Assembly: GCA_910583935.1 (NCBI GenBank)
Contig: CAJTZM010000019.1
Span: forward strand, 1 to 35,347
Source of the DNA: an uncultured Oscillospiraceae bacterium
GTDB taxonomy: Bacteria > Bacillota > Clostridia > Oscillospirales > Ruminococcaceae
DNA length: 35,347 bases
Direction: 5' to 3'
Below are positions 25,020 through 32,135 of the stretch, one piece after another; the first letter of the stretch is position 1, and the number at the start of each line of letters is the position of its first letter. Made by a program: the position numbers and the translations under genes. Below the pieces are notes generated by a model. It did no database searches, was not told where the DNA came from, and saw only the letters and a list, made by a program, of their open reading frames with translations.

Positions 25020-25802
25020 ATGAAATCGGCATACGAAAAGGTACAGGCGGCCCGGGCAAAGAACCGGCCGTCGGGCATTGGGTTCATAAAGGGCGTATTT
25101 ACCGACTTTATCGAGCTGCACGGGGACCGGCGCTTTGGCGAGGACACAGCCATCGTCGGCGGCATCGCCCGCCTGCGGGATAAGCCGGTAACGGTTATTG
25201 CCATGGAAAAGGGCGGCAACACCAAGGAAAAGGTGTTTCGCAATTTCGGCTCTCCGAACCCGGAAGGCTATCGAAAGGCGCTGCGGCTGATGAAGCAGGC
25301 GGAAAAGTTTCATCGGCCGGTAATCTGCTTTGTGGATACCTCCGGCGCTTTCTGCGGCATCGGCGCGGAGGAGCGGGGGCAGGGTCAGGCGATTGCGGAA
25401 AACCTGATGGAGCTGATGGCCCTTCGGACCCCGGTCATCGCCGTGCTCATCGGCGAGGGCGGCAGCGGCGGTGCGTTGGCGCTGGCTGTGGGCGATGAGA
25501 TTTGGATGCTGGAAAACGCCTTTTATTCGGTTATCTCGCCGGAGGGCTGCGCCAGTATCCTCTGGAAGGACGCCAAGAAAAATAAGGAGGCGGCCGAATG
25601 TCTTCATCTCACTGCTGAGGACATGAAGCAAATGCAGGTGGTGGAGCAGGTTATTCCGGAGGAGGGGCTAAGCTTTTGTGAGATCTTCACCTATTTGGAG
25701 GAGCTTCTTTGGAAGGCGCTGGAGGAAAAGTCCCAGATGGACTTGGATCTGCTGCTGGAGACCAGATACCAGCGTTTTCGAAGGTTTGGCCAGCTGGATT
25801 AG
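25020..25802 (+). CDS. accA: Acetyl-CoA carboxylase carboxyltransferase alpha subunit (AccA)
   Basis: This is the partner of AccD, 260 residues. Family stretches include IELHGDRRFGED, MEKGGNTKEKVFRNFGSPNPEGY, the oxyanion-type GEGGSGGALAL and SPEGCASILWKD. It is shorter at the N terminus than the enterobacterial protein (about 319), as is usual in Firmicutes with this operon. It is the last gene, and a strong terminator follows. Confidence 0.96.
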   Translation: MKSAYEKVQAARAKNRPSGIGFIKGVFTDFIELHGDRRFGEDTAIVGGIARLRDKPVTVIAMEKGGNTKEKVFRNFGSPNPEGYRKALRLMKQAEKFHRPVICFVDTSGAFCGIGAEERGQGQAIAENLMELMALRTPVIAVLIGEGGSGGALALAVGDEIWMLENAFYSVISPEGCASILWKDAKKNKEAAECLHLTAEDMKQMQVVEQVIPEEGLSFCEIFTYLEELLWKALEEKSQMDLDLLLETRYQRFRRFGQLD

Positions 25803-25816
25803 TCCCTCCCCATTGG

Positions 25817-25866
25817 AAAGAAAAGAGGAAGAACCGGAGGTGAATCCGATTCTTCCTCTTTTCTTT
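25817..25866. terminator. Long-stem terminator after accA
   Basis: A 17-bp perfect stem (25817-25833 with 25850-25866; purine-rich arm AAAGAAAAGAGGAAGAA) has a 16-base loop. The T-rich right arm and A-rich left arm let it work in both directions, ending the fab-acc operon and the leftward MFS transcript. Confidence 0.8.
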
Positions 25867-25890
25867 CGCGCAAAAGCCAATCCGCTTTCT

Positions 25891-27138
25891 CTACCTTTTT
25901 ACCGGACCAGATTTCGCCGCATAATGGAATAGTACCAGCCCCACAATAAAAAGAAAAGCCAAAACAGAAATTCCCATGTTGGTGCTTCCGCTCAGCTGGG
26001 TAAACAGGCCCACCAGCCCGGTTCCCATAAAAGAAGCGCCTTTTCCGCAAATATCGAACAGGCCAAAATATTCTCCGGCTTTTTCCGGCGGGATGATTTT
26101 GGCAAAATATGAGCGGGAAAGGGCCTGCACGCCTCCCTGGAACATCCCTACAAAACCGGCCAGCAGCCAAAATTCCCACACCTGATCCAGCTGGATGGCA
26201 AACAGTGCAATGGCCGTATAGGCAACGATGCAGATTTTTATCAGCCGGTCATTTCGATACTTTTTGGCTGCCTTACCAAAAAGCAACGCAAACGGGAAAG
26301 CCACCACCTGCGTAAAAAGCAGCGCCAGCAATAGCATGGTCGAGTCAAAACCCAAGGCGCTGCCAAAGGCCGTTGCCAAATCGATGATAGTATAGACCCC
26401 GTCGATAAAGAAAAAGAAGGCCAGCAAAAACAAAAAAATCTGTTTCTGGCTTTTGATCTCCCGAAAGGTATGATATAACGTGCCAAAAGCAGCTTTTACC
26501 ACGTGCTCCTTCTTAGGGGAATAGTGAAGCTGCTTATAGTTTTTAAGAAGCGGAAGGGTCAAAAGAAGCCACCATGCTCCATTGAGGAAAAAGGAAATGC
26601 CCATGGCCGCTGTCATGGAAATGCCAAGAGCGTTGTTGCCCAGCACAATCAAAAGGCTGATGATAAACGGCACACAGCTGCCGATATAGCCCCACGCATA
26701 GCCCTGGGCGGATACATTGTCCATCCGCTCAGGCTCGGTTACGTCGGCCAGCATGGAATCGTAAAAAATCAAGCTGGCGGAAAAGCCCACCTTGGCAACG
26801 ACGAAAACCGCCAGAAACGCAATCCAGGAGGAAGGAAACGACAACGCCGCGCATCCCAAAACGCCTACCATCATACTGATCGTAAAAATCGGCTTTTTCA
26901 AATTCTTCATGTCCGCCATCGTTCCCAATACCGGACCAATCAGCGCTACAATCAGGGTCGCCACCGAAGCGGCATATCCCCAGTAAGCCAAATAGTCGAC
27001 CTCGGAAATGCCTGCGGTCTGCGCCAAACTGTTAAAATACAAAGGGACAATCGTTGCCACCAGCAAAACGAACGCAGAATTGGCGACATCGTATAAAATC
27101 CAATATTTTTCTAATGGATTTAATTTTTCGTCCTTCAT
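25891..27138 (-). CDS. UMF1-type MFS transporter (Atg22-like)
   Basis: This 415-residue protein has about twelve helices. The start KYWILYDVANSAFVLLVATIVPLYF and the motif GPVLGTMADMKNLKKP match the UMF1 branch of the major facilitator superfamily, related to yeast Atg22. Substrates are mostly unknown; amino-acid export has been proposed for relatives. The frame is open to 27159, but the ATG at 27138 is 8 bases after AGGAGG. It follows the phospholipase-like gene by 13 bases. Confidence 0.85.
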   Translation of the reverse strand: MKDEKLNPLEKYWILYDVANSAFVLLVATIVPLYFNSLAQTAGISEVDYLAYWGYAASVATLIVALIGPVLGTMADMKNLKKPIFTISMMVGVLGCAALSFPSSWIAFLAVFVVAKVGFSASLIFYDSMLADVTEPERMDNVSAQGYAWGYIGSCVPFIISLLIVLGNNALGISMTAAMGISFFLNGAWWLLLTLPLLKNYKQLHYSPKKEHVVKAAFGTLYHTFREIKSQKQIFLFLLAFFFFIDGVYTIIDLATAFGSALGFDSTMLLLALLFTQVVAFPFALLFGKAAKKYRNDRLIKICIVAYTAIALFAIQLDQVWEFWLLAGFVGMFQGGVQALSRSYFAKIIPPEKAGEYFGLFDICGKGASFMGTGLVGLFTQLSGSTNMGISVLAFLFIVGLVLFHYAAKSGPVKR

Positions 27139-27151
27139 CCCGCCTTCCTCC

Positions 27152-27943
27152 TTACTCAAAAGTCCGATTCAGCCGCTGGCTGAGCGGACTGCCGGTAGTC
27201 AGTGCTTCTGTCAGCCTCTTCATCTCGGCAGCCGCCTGGGGAATCGTTCGCCGATACAGCTCCAGCAGATGCTCGCAGGTCATCCGGCAGCGGACGTCCG
27301 GTTTGGAACCGATGATATGCTGGGTAATCGCATTATACTGCCCCACCAGCCGCAGCCCCTTTTCCGCCAGCTTTCTCACTGCGGCATTGGGCATCACCAA
27401 AAGATTTTTGTACCGGCGCATGGCGCGCAGGCTTTTCTCCAGCTCTTTAGATGAAACGCCCGGATAAAACGGCGCTATCCTACAGGCCATCCCCTCTTCC
27501 AGCGGCATACAGCAGCCCACAGGAAAGGAAACGGGATCTTTTCCGTTTAAAGTAAGCAAAAAACGCTCAAATTCGGTTTCAATCGCCACATGTCCTACGC
27601 CTGTCTCCTCCATTTGACGCCGGATATAAGGATGGCAGGCGCTGTCCAGCATAAAATGACACAAAAACCCCATCAAATACGCAGTCTGTGAAGGTCTCTG
27701 GCCGCCTTCCCTCCAGATTTCCCGAGCGTTCTCTAAAAAGGATCGGGCTGTTTTTTTATGCAGCCTGCGGCCAATATTGCCGATAGGATGTTCGGTAAAG
27801 GGATTGTAAAAAAACAGGATGTCCGGCCCCTGCAAGCCGGCCCGAAACATTTGGGGATACTGTAAAATCGGTTTCTTTACCGCAGCGGGAAGTCTCGCCG
27901 CGGCTTTTGGGCCGAAGCTGTCGTGGGCATACATTGCTGGCAT
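27152..27943 (-). CDS. Zinc-dependent phospholipase C-like protein
   Basis: The protein has 263 residues and resembles the zinc-dependent phospholipase C/S1-P1 nuclease-like family. Probable metal ligands are His/Asp residues in MYAHDSFG, GPDILFFY and the signature AYLMGFLCHFMLDSACHPYI. There is no signal peptide, so unlike secreted clostridial alpha-toxin it appears cytoplasmic; an enzymatic role is not proven. AGGAGG is 7 bases before the ATG. It is the second gene of a leftward trio. Confidence 0.75.
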   Translation of the reverse strand: MPAMYAHDSFGPKAAARLPAAVKKPILQYPQMFRAGLQGPDILFFYNPFTEHPIGNIGRRLHKKTARSFLENAREIWREGGQRPSQTAYLMGFLCHFMLDSACHPYIRRQMEETGVGHVAIETEFERFLLTLNGKDPVSFPVGCCMPLEEGMACRIAPFYPGVSSKELEKSLRAMRRYKNLLVMPNAAVRKLAEKGLRLVGQYNAITQHIIGSKPDVRCRMTCEHLLELYRRTIPQAAAEMKRLTEALTTGSPLSQRLNRTFE

Positions 27944-27981
27944 CCGGTTTCCTCCTTTTTACAAAAACGGTATACAGGCCG

Positions 27982-28827
27982 TCAGATTTTTTCTTCAGCG
28001 GATTTTTCTAACAGCTTTTGCTCCGGCAGCTCGTTTTGCTGCGCCAGTAAGGTCCCCAAGCGCTCCAGCTCCTGGGATAAGCCCTCCACACGGCCGGCCA
28101 TCCCCCCAAAACACTGTTTTGTCCTGACAATTTCGTCCTGCAGCTGCTCCAGCTGTCGATTTTTTTCCTCTTCCGCCTGCCGGAGGATTTTTTTCGCCTG
28201 TTCTTCGGCTTCTTCTAAAATTCTTTGCGCCTCCTGCCGCGCCCGGATCAAAATGCCTTCCTTTTCCTTTTGCGCGGTGCAAACCAAGCTGTCCGATTCC
28301 ATCCGCGCTTTTTCCAGCTCCTCTTTCACCGTATCCTTCTGTGCTAAAAGCAGAGCAGCCTCCTGGTCCAGCCGTTCGCGCAGGCGGCTGAGCATGGATT
28401 CATTTTCACTGCCCGCCTCTTTCGCCTTATCCAAGATCGTTTTTCCTTCCTGTTTGGCCGCTTCAATAATCCGCTCGCTTTGCTGGCGGGCCTCCCGTTC
28501 CATCTGCTTAGCTTCTTCTATGCGGGACTTCATCTGCTTAGCCAAAAGCTTCAGCCGTTCCAAGCCGATCTGCTCCGCTTCCTGCTGCTGAGCCAACCCG
28601 CCGCCTTCCAGGCCGGCGATTTTTCGGTTGGCCTCTTCCAATTCCTTTTGCAGCCGGTCCCTCTCCTGCATCAAAAACTGAATCTGCCCAGGATCCATCC
28701 CCTCATATTTTTTGTGCAGCTCCTCTTTTTCCCGCTCGTACTTTCGGGTCAGCTCACTTACATATTGGGTTACCTGCTCTTTATGAAATCCACGCAATAC
28801 AGTGGAAAACAAGTCGCTTTTTGCCAT
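27982..28827 (-). CDS. DivIVA-like coiled-coil protein
   Basis: The protein has 281 residues. A short N-terminal part (LFSTVLRGFHKEQVTQYVSEL) resembles the DivIVA membrane-binding domain (phenylalanine and basic residues, then YV..L). A nearly continuous coiled coil rich in Glu, Lys, Gln and Arg (about 25-260) follows. DivIVA proteins mark curved membrane at poles and septa and recruit division, secretion or wall-growth factors; the partner here is unknown. A GGAGGAGAG site lies before the ATG. It leads a leftward operon with a strong promoter. Confidence 0.7.
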   Translation of the reverse strand: MAKSDLFSTVLRGFHKEQVTQYVSELTRKYEREKEELHKKYEGMDPGQIQFLMQERDRLQKELEEANRKIAGLEGGGLAQQQEAEQIGLERLKLLAKQMKSRIEEAKQMEREARQQSERIIEAAKQEGKTILDKAKEAGSENESMLSRLRERLDQEAALLLAQKDTVKEELEKARMESDSLVCTAQKEKEGILIRARQEAQRILEEAEEQAKKILRQAEEEKNRQLEQLQDEIVRTKQCFGGMAGRVEGLSQELERLGTLLAQQNELPEQKLLEKSAEEKI

Positions 28828-28912
28828 GGTCTTGGTCTCTCCTCCGCCCTTCGCTTTCTCTTTTCCGGGGTAGGACCCGGTATTTCTGTTTTTTCATTTA
28901 CCATGAAGGCAA

Positions 28913-28952
28913 GGCCGCCTATGGTATCATCGGCCATGCCCATAGGGCGGCC
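28913..28952 (-). other. Hairpin in the leader of the DivIVA-like operon
   Basis: The plus-strand arms GGCCGCCTATGG (28913-28924) and CCATAGGGCGGCC (28940-28952) pair over 12 bp with one bulged G. It lies in the leader of about 150 bases between promoter and ATG. No T run follows. Confidence 0.5.
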
Positions 28953-28962
28953 ATAAAAATCC

Positions 28963-29013
28963 GGTATAATAACGCCTTTGCCGTTATTATACCACAAAAA
29001 ACCTTTTTATCAA
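28963..29013 (-). promoter_or_regulatory. Strong promoter of the DivIVA-like operon within a palindrome
   Basis: On the minus strand TTGATA (29008-29013), 16 bases, TATAAT (28986-28991). The -10 belongs to a 12-bp inverted repeat (GGTATAATAACG, 28963-28974, with its complement 28982-28993; 7-base spacer), so a second consensus TATAAT faces right on the plus strand. The repeat may be an operator. Confidence 0.7.
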
Positions 29014-29145
29014 TGCTTTGTTTTTTCTTGGCGTTGAAAGAGCCGTTTTTACCCGTCAATCCTATCGCTAAAGAATAAAATACCCCCTCTCAGCACAAAA
29101 AATCGGCCATAAAGGCCGTGTAAGAAGCCTTACAGACGCATTTTC

Positions 29146-29173
29146 TTGCAATCCTGTTTTCATTTGGTAAAAT
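29146..29173 (+). promoter_or_regulatory. Promoter of the LytTR-DUF3021 pair
   Basis: TTGCAA (29146-29151) and TAAAAT (29168-29173) are 16 bases apart, just before the GGAAGGAGGG ribosome binding site. Confidence 0.6.
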
Positions 29174-29194
29174 GTTTTTGGAAGGAGGGAAGCC

Positions 29195-29653
29195 ATGAAA
29201 ATCTCATTAAATCAAGCTCCATGCTATGCGGAAACGGAGATCATCATCCACTGTCCCCAAGTAGACGAGGATATTCTGCGGCTGGTGGCTACGCTTCGCG
29301 TCTATCAAAAAAAGCTGGTGGGTATTTTGGATACAGACCGCCATCTGCTGGATGCAAAGGACATTCTTTACATTGACAAGACGGATAAAAAGACCTTTCT
29401 CTACGCCAAAAATGCCGTCTATGAAAGCGCCCTGCAGCTGTATGAATTGGAAGATGCTCTGCGGGAGCTGGACTTTTTCCGGGCAGGACGATCCACCATC
29501 ATCAATTTCCGGCGAATCGAATCCATCCGGCCTGAATTGGGCGGGCGGCTGCTGGTGACCATGGACAACAAAGAGCAGGTATATGTGTCCCGCCGTTATG
29601 CGAAAGAAATGAACGAAAAGCTGCGGGAATTGGAAAGGAGTATGGTAAAATGA
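29195..29653 (+). CDS. LytTR-domain DNA-binding regulator
   Basis: The protein has 152 residues with no receiver domain. Its C-terminal two thirds (about 45-150) match a LytTR domain: DILYIDKTDKKTFLYAKN, the helix LYELEDALRELDFFRAGRSTIINF and the final strands LVTMDNKEQVYVSRRYAKE. LytTR-only regulators paired with a DUF3021 membrane protein are common in Firmicutes; the membrane partner is thought to control the regulator. GGAGGG lies at good spacing from the ATG. Targets are unknown; autoregulation is likely. Confidence 0.88.
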   Translation: MKISLNQAPCYAETEIIIHCPQVDEDILRLVATLRVYQKKLVGILDTDRHLLDAKDILYIDKTDKKTFLYAKNAVYESALQLYELEDALRELDFFRAGRSTIINFRRIESIRPELGGRLLVTMDNKEQVYVSRRYAKEMNEKLRELERSMVK

Positions 29654-30099
29654 AGCGGTTTTTTCAGGGTATGATAGAGTGGAAAAGGTCGGCGAGCCTT
29701 CTTTACACCGGGGCCATGGTACTATATCTGTTTTTCTGTACCATATTTGGCCACATGCAAATTTCCCTGACCATGCTGTGGACGCTGCTGGCGGTAAGCT
29801 TGGCGTCTGCACTGATCCAAGGAATATGCTTTTCAAGCTGGATCATTAAAAAAATGCGGTATACCTGGCGGAGCTTTCTTTTTATTGCGCTGTTCTTCCC
29901 CCTTTTGTCCTTTACGGCATGGAAAGCAGAGTGGTTCCCCACAGAGCAGCTGGGATCCTGGGTGCTGTTCAGCGCAATCTTTCTCCTCATTTTTGTCGTT
30001 ATGACTATTGGCTTTCATATCTATTACCGGGCCGCCGGCAAAAAATACGATGGTCTCGTCGGCCGGTACCGCAGGCAAAAGGAAGAAGAGGAAAGCTGA
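29650..30099 (+). CDS. DUF3021 family membrane protein
   Basis: The protein has 149 residues and four predicted helices (SLLYTGAMVLYLFFCTIFG; LLAVSLASALIQGICF; FLFIALFFPLLSFTAW; LFSAIFLLIFVVMTIGFHIY), with a basic C-terminal tail. It overlaps the LytTR gene by ATGA, the standard LytTR-DUF3021 arrangement, so it probably senses membrane or signal status and restrains its partner. Confidence 0.85.
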   Translation: MKRFFQGMIEWKRSASLLYTGAMVLYLFFCTIFGHMQISLTMLWTLLAVSLASALIQGICFSSWIIKKMRYTWRSFLFIALFFPLLSFTAWKAEWFPTEQLGSWVLFSAIFLLIFVVMTIGFHIYYRAAGKKYDGLVGRYRRQKEEEES

Positions 30100-30172
30100 T
30101 CCCAGATACTGTACAGTCCTACTTTTGGATTTCTCTGACGGGCTGATGGGCTTTGCCGTTTTTGACGATCAA

Positions 30173-30211
30173 AATAAACCGGATTTTATCGTGATAGGCA
30201 GCCGGTTTATT
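30173..30211. terminator. Hairpin at the convergent ends of DUF3021 and XRE genes
   Basis: AATAAACCGG (30173-30182) pairs with CCGGTTTATT (30202-30211). T-rich flanks are short (GGGTTTGTT), so strength is doubtful. The right arm overlaps the last codons of the leftward XRE gene. Confidence 0.45.
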
Positions 30212-30821
30212 GGGTTTGTTTTCTTACAAGGACAAAGCTTATGACACAAACCGCAGAAAAAAACAGCAAAAAAACAATTGTATGATAGAGCCCGATCGGA
30301 TAAGGGGCGATCCACCCTCCTCGCCGGAAAACAAAGCCGGAAATCCATCCGGTCAGCATAGAAACCGGCATAAAGGCCATCCCAACGATATTCAGCCAAT
30401 CCACCAAAAAGGGCGCCTTTTCGTTTGAGAACAATTTTCCGATAAAATAGCCTGCTATTCCAATTGCCTGAATCATCATAGAACCCCAAATAGCCTCCAT
30501 TGTCTGTTCCTCATACCAGCCGCCGAACGCGCAGAAAAGCCCAATTGCAACAAAGGCTGTTGACGCGATATAAAGCGTCTTCCCCGCGATTTCCTTGTTT
30601 TTTTGTTCTTTGTCCTCTGCCGGCTCAATGCCCTTTAGAATGTAATCTGTTGTTACGCCAAAGAAGTCGCTCATCAAAACGATTTTTTCCAGGTCCGGCG
30701 TGCTTTGCTCGCTTTCCCATCTGGAAACAGCCTGCCGTGAAACGCCTACCTGGTCGGCGAGCGTTTCCTGGGATATTCCCCTTGTTTTTCTTAAATATTG
30801 TATTCTGTCTGCCATATTCAT
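30207..30821 (-). CDS. XRE-family regulator with C-terminal membrane segments
   Basis: The protein has 204 residues: an N-terminal XRE helix-turn-helix (about 4-60; GISQETLADQVGVSRQAVSRW) and about four membrane helices (about 80-200). Such membrane-bound HTH proteins are widespread in Firmicutes and mostly uncharacterised. The frame is open to a GTG at 30830, but the ATG at 30821 is better spaced from AAAGGGG. The DUF3021 gene converges on it. Confidence 0.82.
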   Translation of the reverse strand: MNMADRIQYLRKTRGISQETLADQVGVSRQAVSRWESEQSTPDLEKIVLMSDFFGVTTDYILKGIEPAEDKEQKNKEIAGKTLYIASTAFVAIGLFCAFGGWYEEQTMEAIWGSMMIQAIGIAGYFIGKLFSNEKAPFLVDWLNIVGMAFMPVSMLTGWISGFVFRRGGWIAPYPIGLYHTIVFLLFFSAVCVISFVLVRKQTQ

Positions 30822-30849
30822 TGTCGGCACCCCTTTCTTTTATGATCCT

Positions 30850-30858
30850 ATTATACCA
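30850..30858 (-). promoter_or_regulatory. Extended -10 promoter of the XRE membrane protein
   Basis: On the minus strand the sequence TGGTATAAT gives a perfect -10 with the TGn extension. No good -35 is seen. Confidence 0.5.
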
Positions 30859-30968
30859 ATTTGACCCGTTGCAAAACCACCATTCCGGCATGGAAATACG
30901 TCAACCGGCGATTGCGATTCTGTCTGCTTTTCCAGCACCGCCTTGGCTGCGCCGCACCCGTCAAACAA

Positions 30969-31002
30969 AATCCCTTCGGTCCTTGTTTGGACCGGAGGGA
31001 TT
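30969..31002. terminator. Isolated terminator-like hairpin upstream of the recombinase gene
   Basis: The arms 30969-30982 (AATCCCTTCGGTCC) and 30989-31002 pair over 14 positions with one T-G wobble and a 6-base loop, followed by ATTATTTTTA. No rightward gene ends here, so it may attenuate the recombinase gene or end an unseen small RNA. Confidence 0.5.
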
Positions 31003-31050
31003 ATTATTTTTATAATGGGATGATTTTGCCACAGACAGGAGAGAAAGAAG

Positions 31051-31662
31051 ATGACATACGGATATGCCCGCGTCTCCAGCCAGGAGCAGAACGAAGTAAG
31101 GCAGCTGATCGCGCTGAGGGAGGCTGGAGTGAGACGAAAAGCACTTTACATCGACAAGAAGTCCGGCAGGGATTTTGAGCGCCCTCAATACAAAAAGCTT
31201 TTGCAAAAGCTTAGAAAAGACGACCTGCTCTGCGTTATGAGCATTGACCGGCTGGGGCGCAGCTATGGGGAAATTCTGGAGCAGTGGCAGGTGCTGACCA
31301 AGGAAAAGGGGGTGGACATTTTGGTACTGGACATGCCTCTTTTGGATACTCGGCAGGGCAAGGATCTGATGGGTACCTTCATCGCCGATCTGACCTTGCA
31401 GATCCTTTCCTTTGTGGCGCAGAAGGAACGGGAGGACATCCGCCGCAGGCAGGCCCAGGGCATTGCGGCCGCCAGGGAACGGGGCGTTCGGTTCGGCAGG
31501 CCCGCCGTACCTGTGCCGGAAAACTTTTCTCTGGTGGTGGACGAATGGGAAAGGGGCCTGCTCCCCTTCGCCGAGGCGCTGGCCCGGACCGGCCTTTCCC
31601 ACGGCACCTTCTACCGGCGGCTGCGGGAATACCGGGCGCTGGCGGACCGCTCCGACCCATAA
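31051..31662 (+). CDS. Serine recombinase (resolvase/invertase family)
   Basis: This small serine recombinase has 203 residues, the size of Hin/Gin invertases and Tn3 resolvases. The start YGYARVSS contains nucleophile Ser9 and Arg7, and SIDRLGRS holds the active-site arginines. A long E helix precedes the C-terminal DNA-binding part, in which GRPAVPVPEN leads to a helix-turn-helix (FAEALARTGLSHGTFYRRL). No transposase or other transposon gene is near. Four bases past its stop begins a palindrome that recurs inverted 138 bp away, before csrA. I infer that these are its sites and that it flips or resolves the DNA between them. AGGAGAG precedes the ATG. Confidence 0.88.
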   Translation: MTYGYARVSSQEQNEVRQLIALREAGVRRKALYIDKKSGRDFERPQYKKLLQKLRKDDLLCVMSIDRLGRSYGEILEQWQVLTKEKGVDILVLDMPLLDTRQGKDLMGTFIADLTLQILSFVAQKEREDIRRRQAQGIAAARERGVRFGRPAVPVPENFSLVVDEWERGLLPFAEALARTGLSHGTFYRRLREYRALADRSDP

Positions 31663-31665
31663 AAA

Positions 31666-31698
31666 AGACTGCCAAAAAGTATACCTTTTGGCAGTCTT
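31666..31698. repeat. Left inverted-repeat site (IR-L), also a leftward terminator
   Basis: The core CTGCCAAAA, AGTATACC, TTTTGGCAG (31669-31694) extends to a 13-bp stem, with dyad centre GTATAC at 31679-31684. A run of A (31661-31666) makes it a terminator for leftward transcription. Bases 31672-31694 are the exact reverse complement of IR-R. Confidence 0.75.
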
Positions 31699-31755
31699 AA
31701 AACAGCGGCTTCTTGTTTGTGCATTTTTCATCCAACAAATGCTTTCAATCCTACA

Positions 31756-31782
31756 TATTCGGTGATTTTCCCGGAAACTAAA
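31756..31782 (-). promoter_or_regulatory. Sigma-28-like promoter inside the candidate invertible segment
   Basis: On the minus strand TTTAGTTT (31775-31782), exactly 11 bases, ACCGAATA (31756-31763). Against TAAAGTTT-N11-GCCGATAA this gives 6/8 and 5/8 matches with ideal spacing. It points left, away from csrA and flagellin; inversion would aim it at them. Confidence 0.4.
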
Positions 31783-31806
31783 GGGATTTTGCGAAAAAAA
31801 ATCTCA

Positions 31807-31829
31807 CTGCCAAAAGGTATACTTTTTGG
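31807..31829. repeat. Right inverted-repeat site (IR-R)
   Basis: Exact reverse complement of 31672-31694, with dyad centre GTATAC at 31817-31822. It ends 30 bases before the csrA start. Unlike IR-L its outer flank (GGAACC) does not complete the long palindrome, so it is no terminator. Confidence 0.75.
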
Positions 31830-31859
31830 AACCGGCGGCAAAGCATGGAGGCGAAGGAT

Positions 31860-32135
31860 ATGCTGGTTTTAACCAGAAAAATGGGCGAATTTTTGGTCTT
31901 GAACGACAACATTTTTATCAGCGTGTTTGAAGGCGGCGTGGGCGGCCAGGTAAAGATCGCCATTGAGGCGCCGGCCGATGTGAAGATCGCCCGCAGCGAG
32001 ATGTTCGAGGGGTGTGAGGAGATTCAGCAGAAGCTGGACGCCATCCGCTCGAAAAAGGTCGGCCGGCGGACCAAGAAGACCCGCAAGGAAATGGCCCGAA
32101 TGGCCGCCGAGAACCCCAAGTCCGCTGCAGAATAA
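31860..32135 (+). CDS. csrA: Carbon storage/flagellin translation regulator CsrA
   Basis: This RNA-binding protein of 91 residues binds GGA-containing leaders and blocks translation. MLVLTRKMGEFLVLNDNIFI and VKIAIEAPADVKIARSEMFE are the canonical CsrA strands and RNA-contact residues. The ATG at 31860 follows GGAGGCGAAGGA; an in-frame ATG at 31845 lacks a site. CsrA is usually 60-75 residues. Here a basic tail (KKVGRRTKKTRKEMARM) adds about 25. In Bacillus CsrA represses flagellin hag and is held by FliW; no fliW lies in this window. It is followed by the flagellin gene, its likely target. Confidence 0.93.
   Translation: MLVLTRKMGEFLVLNDNIFISVFEGGVGGQVKIAIEAPADVKIARSEMFEGCEEIQQKLDAIRSKKVGRRTKKTRKEMARMAAENPKSAAE

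Larger units (their letters stand above)
31672..31829. repeat. Candidate invertible segment between 23-bp inverted repeats
   Basis: Two exact 23-bp inverted copies (31672-31694 and 31807-31829) flank 112 bp without a gene, between a serine recombinase gene and csrA-flagellin. The inner halves share CTGCCAAAAGG and the outer halves share CCAAAAAG, so the sites have a defined polarity. The dyad centres are 138 bp apart. Alternatively the two dyads could be subsites of one resolvase res site, because their central dinucleotide AT is symmetrical. Confidence 0.6.

Noticed and set aside
28770..28997. A 75-residue leftward reading frame overlapping the DivIVA-like gene start
   Set aside because: It begins inside the promoter palindrome, has no ribosome binding site at any ATG, and overlaps the real gene. 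A conserved small protein would change this view.
31051..31662. Recombinase as part of a transposon or prophage
   Set aside because: No transposase, terminal repeats, phage genes or target duplications were seen around it, and the flanking genes are ordinary chromosomal ones.
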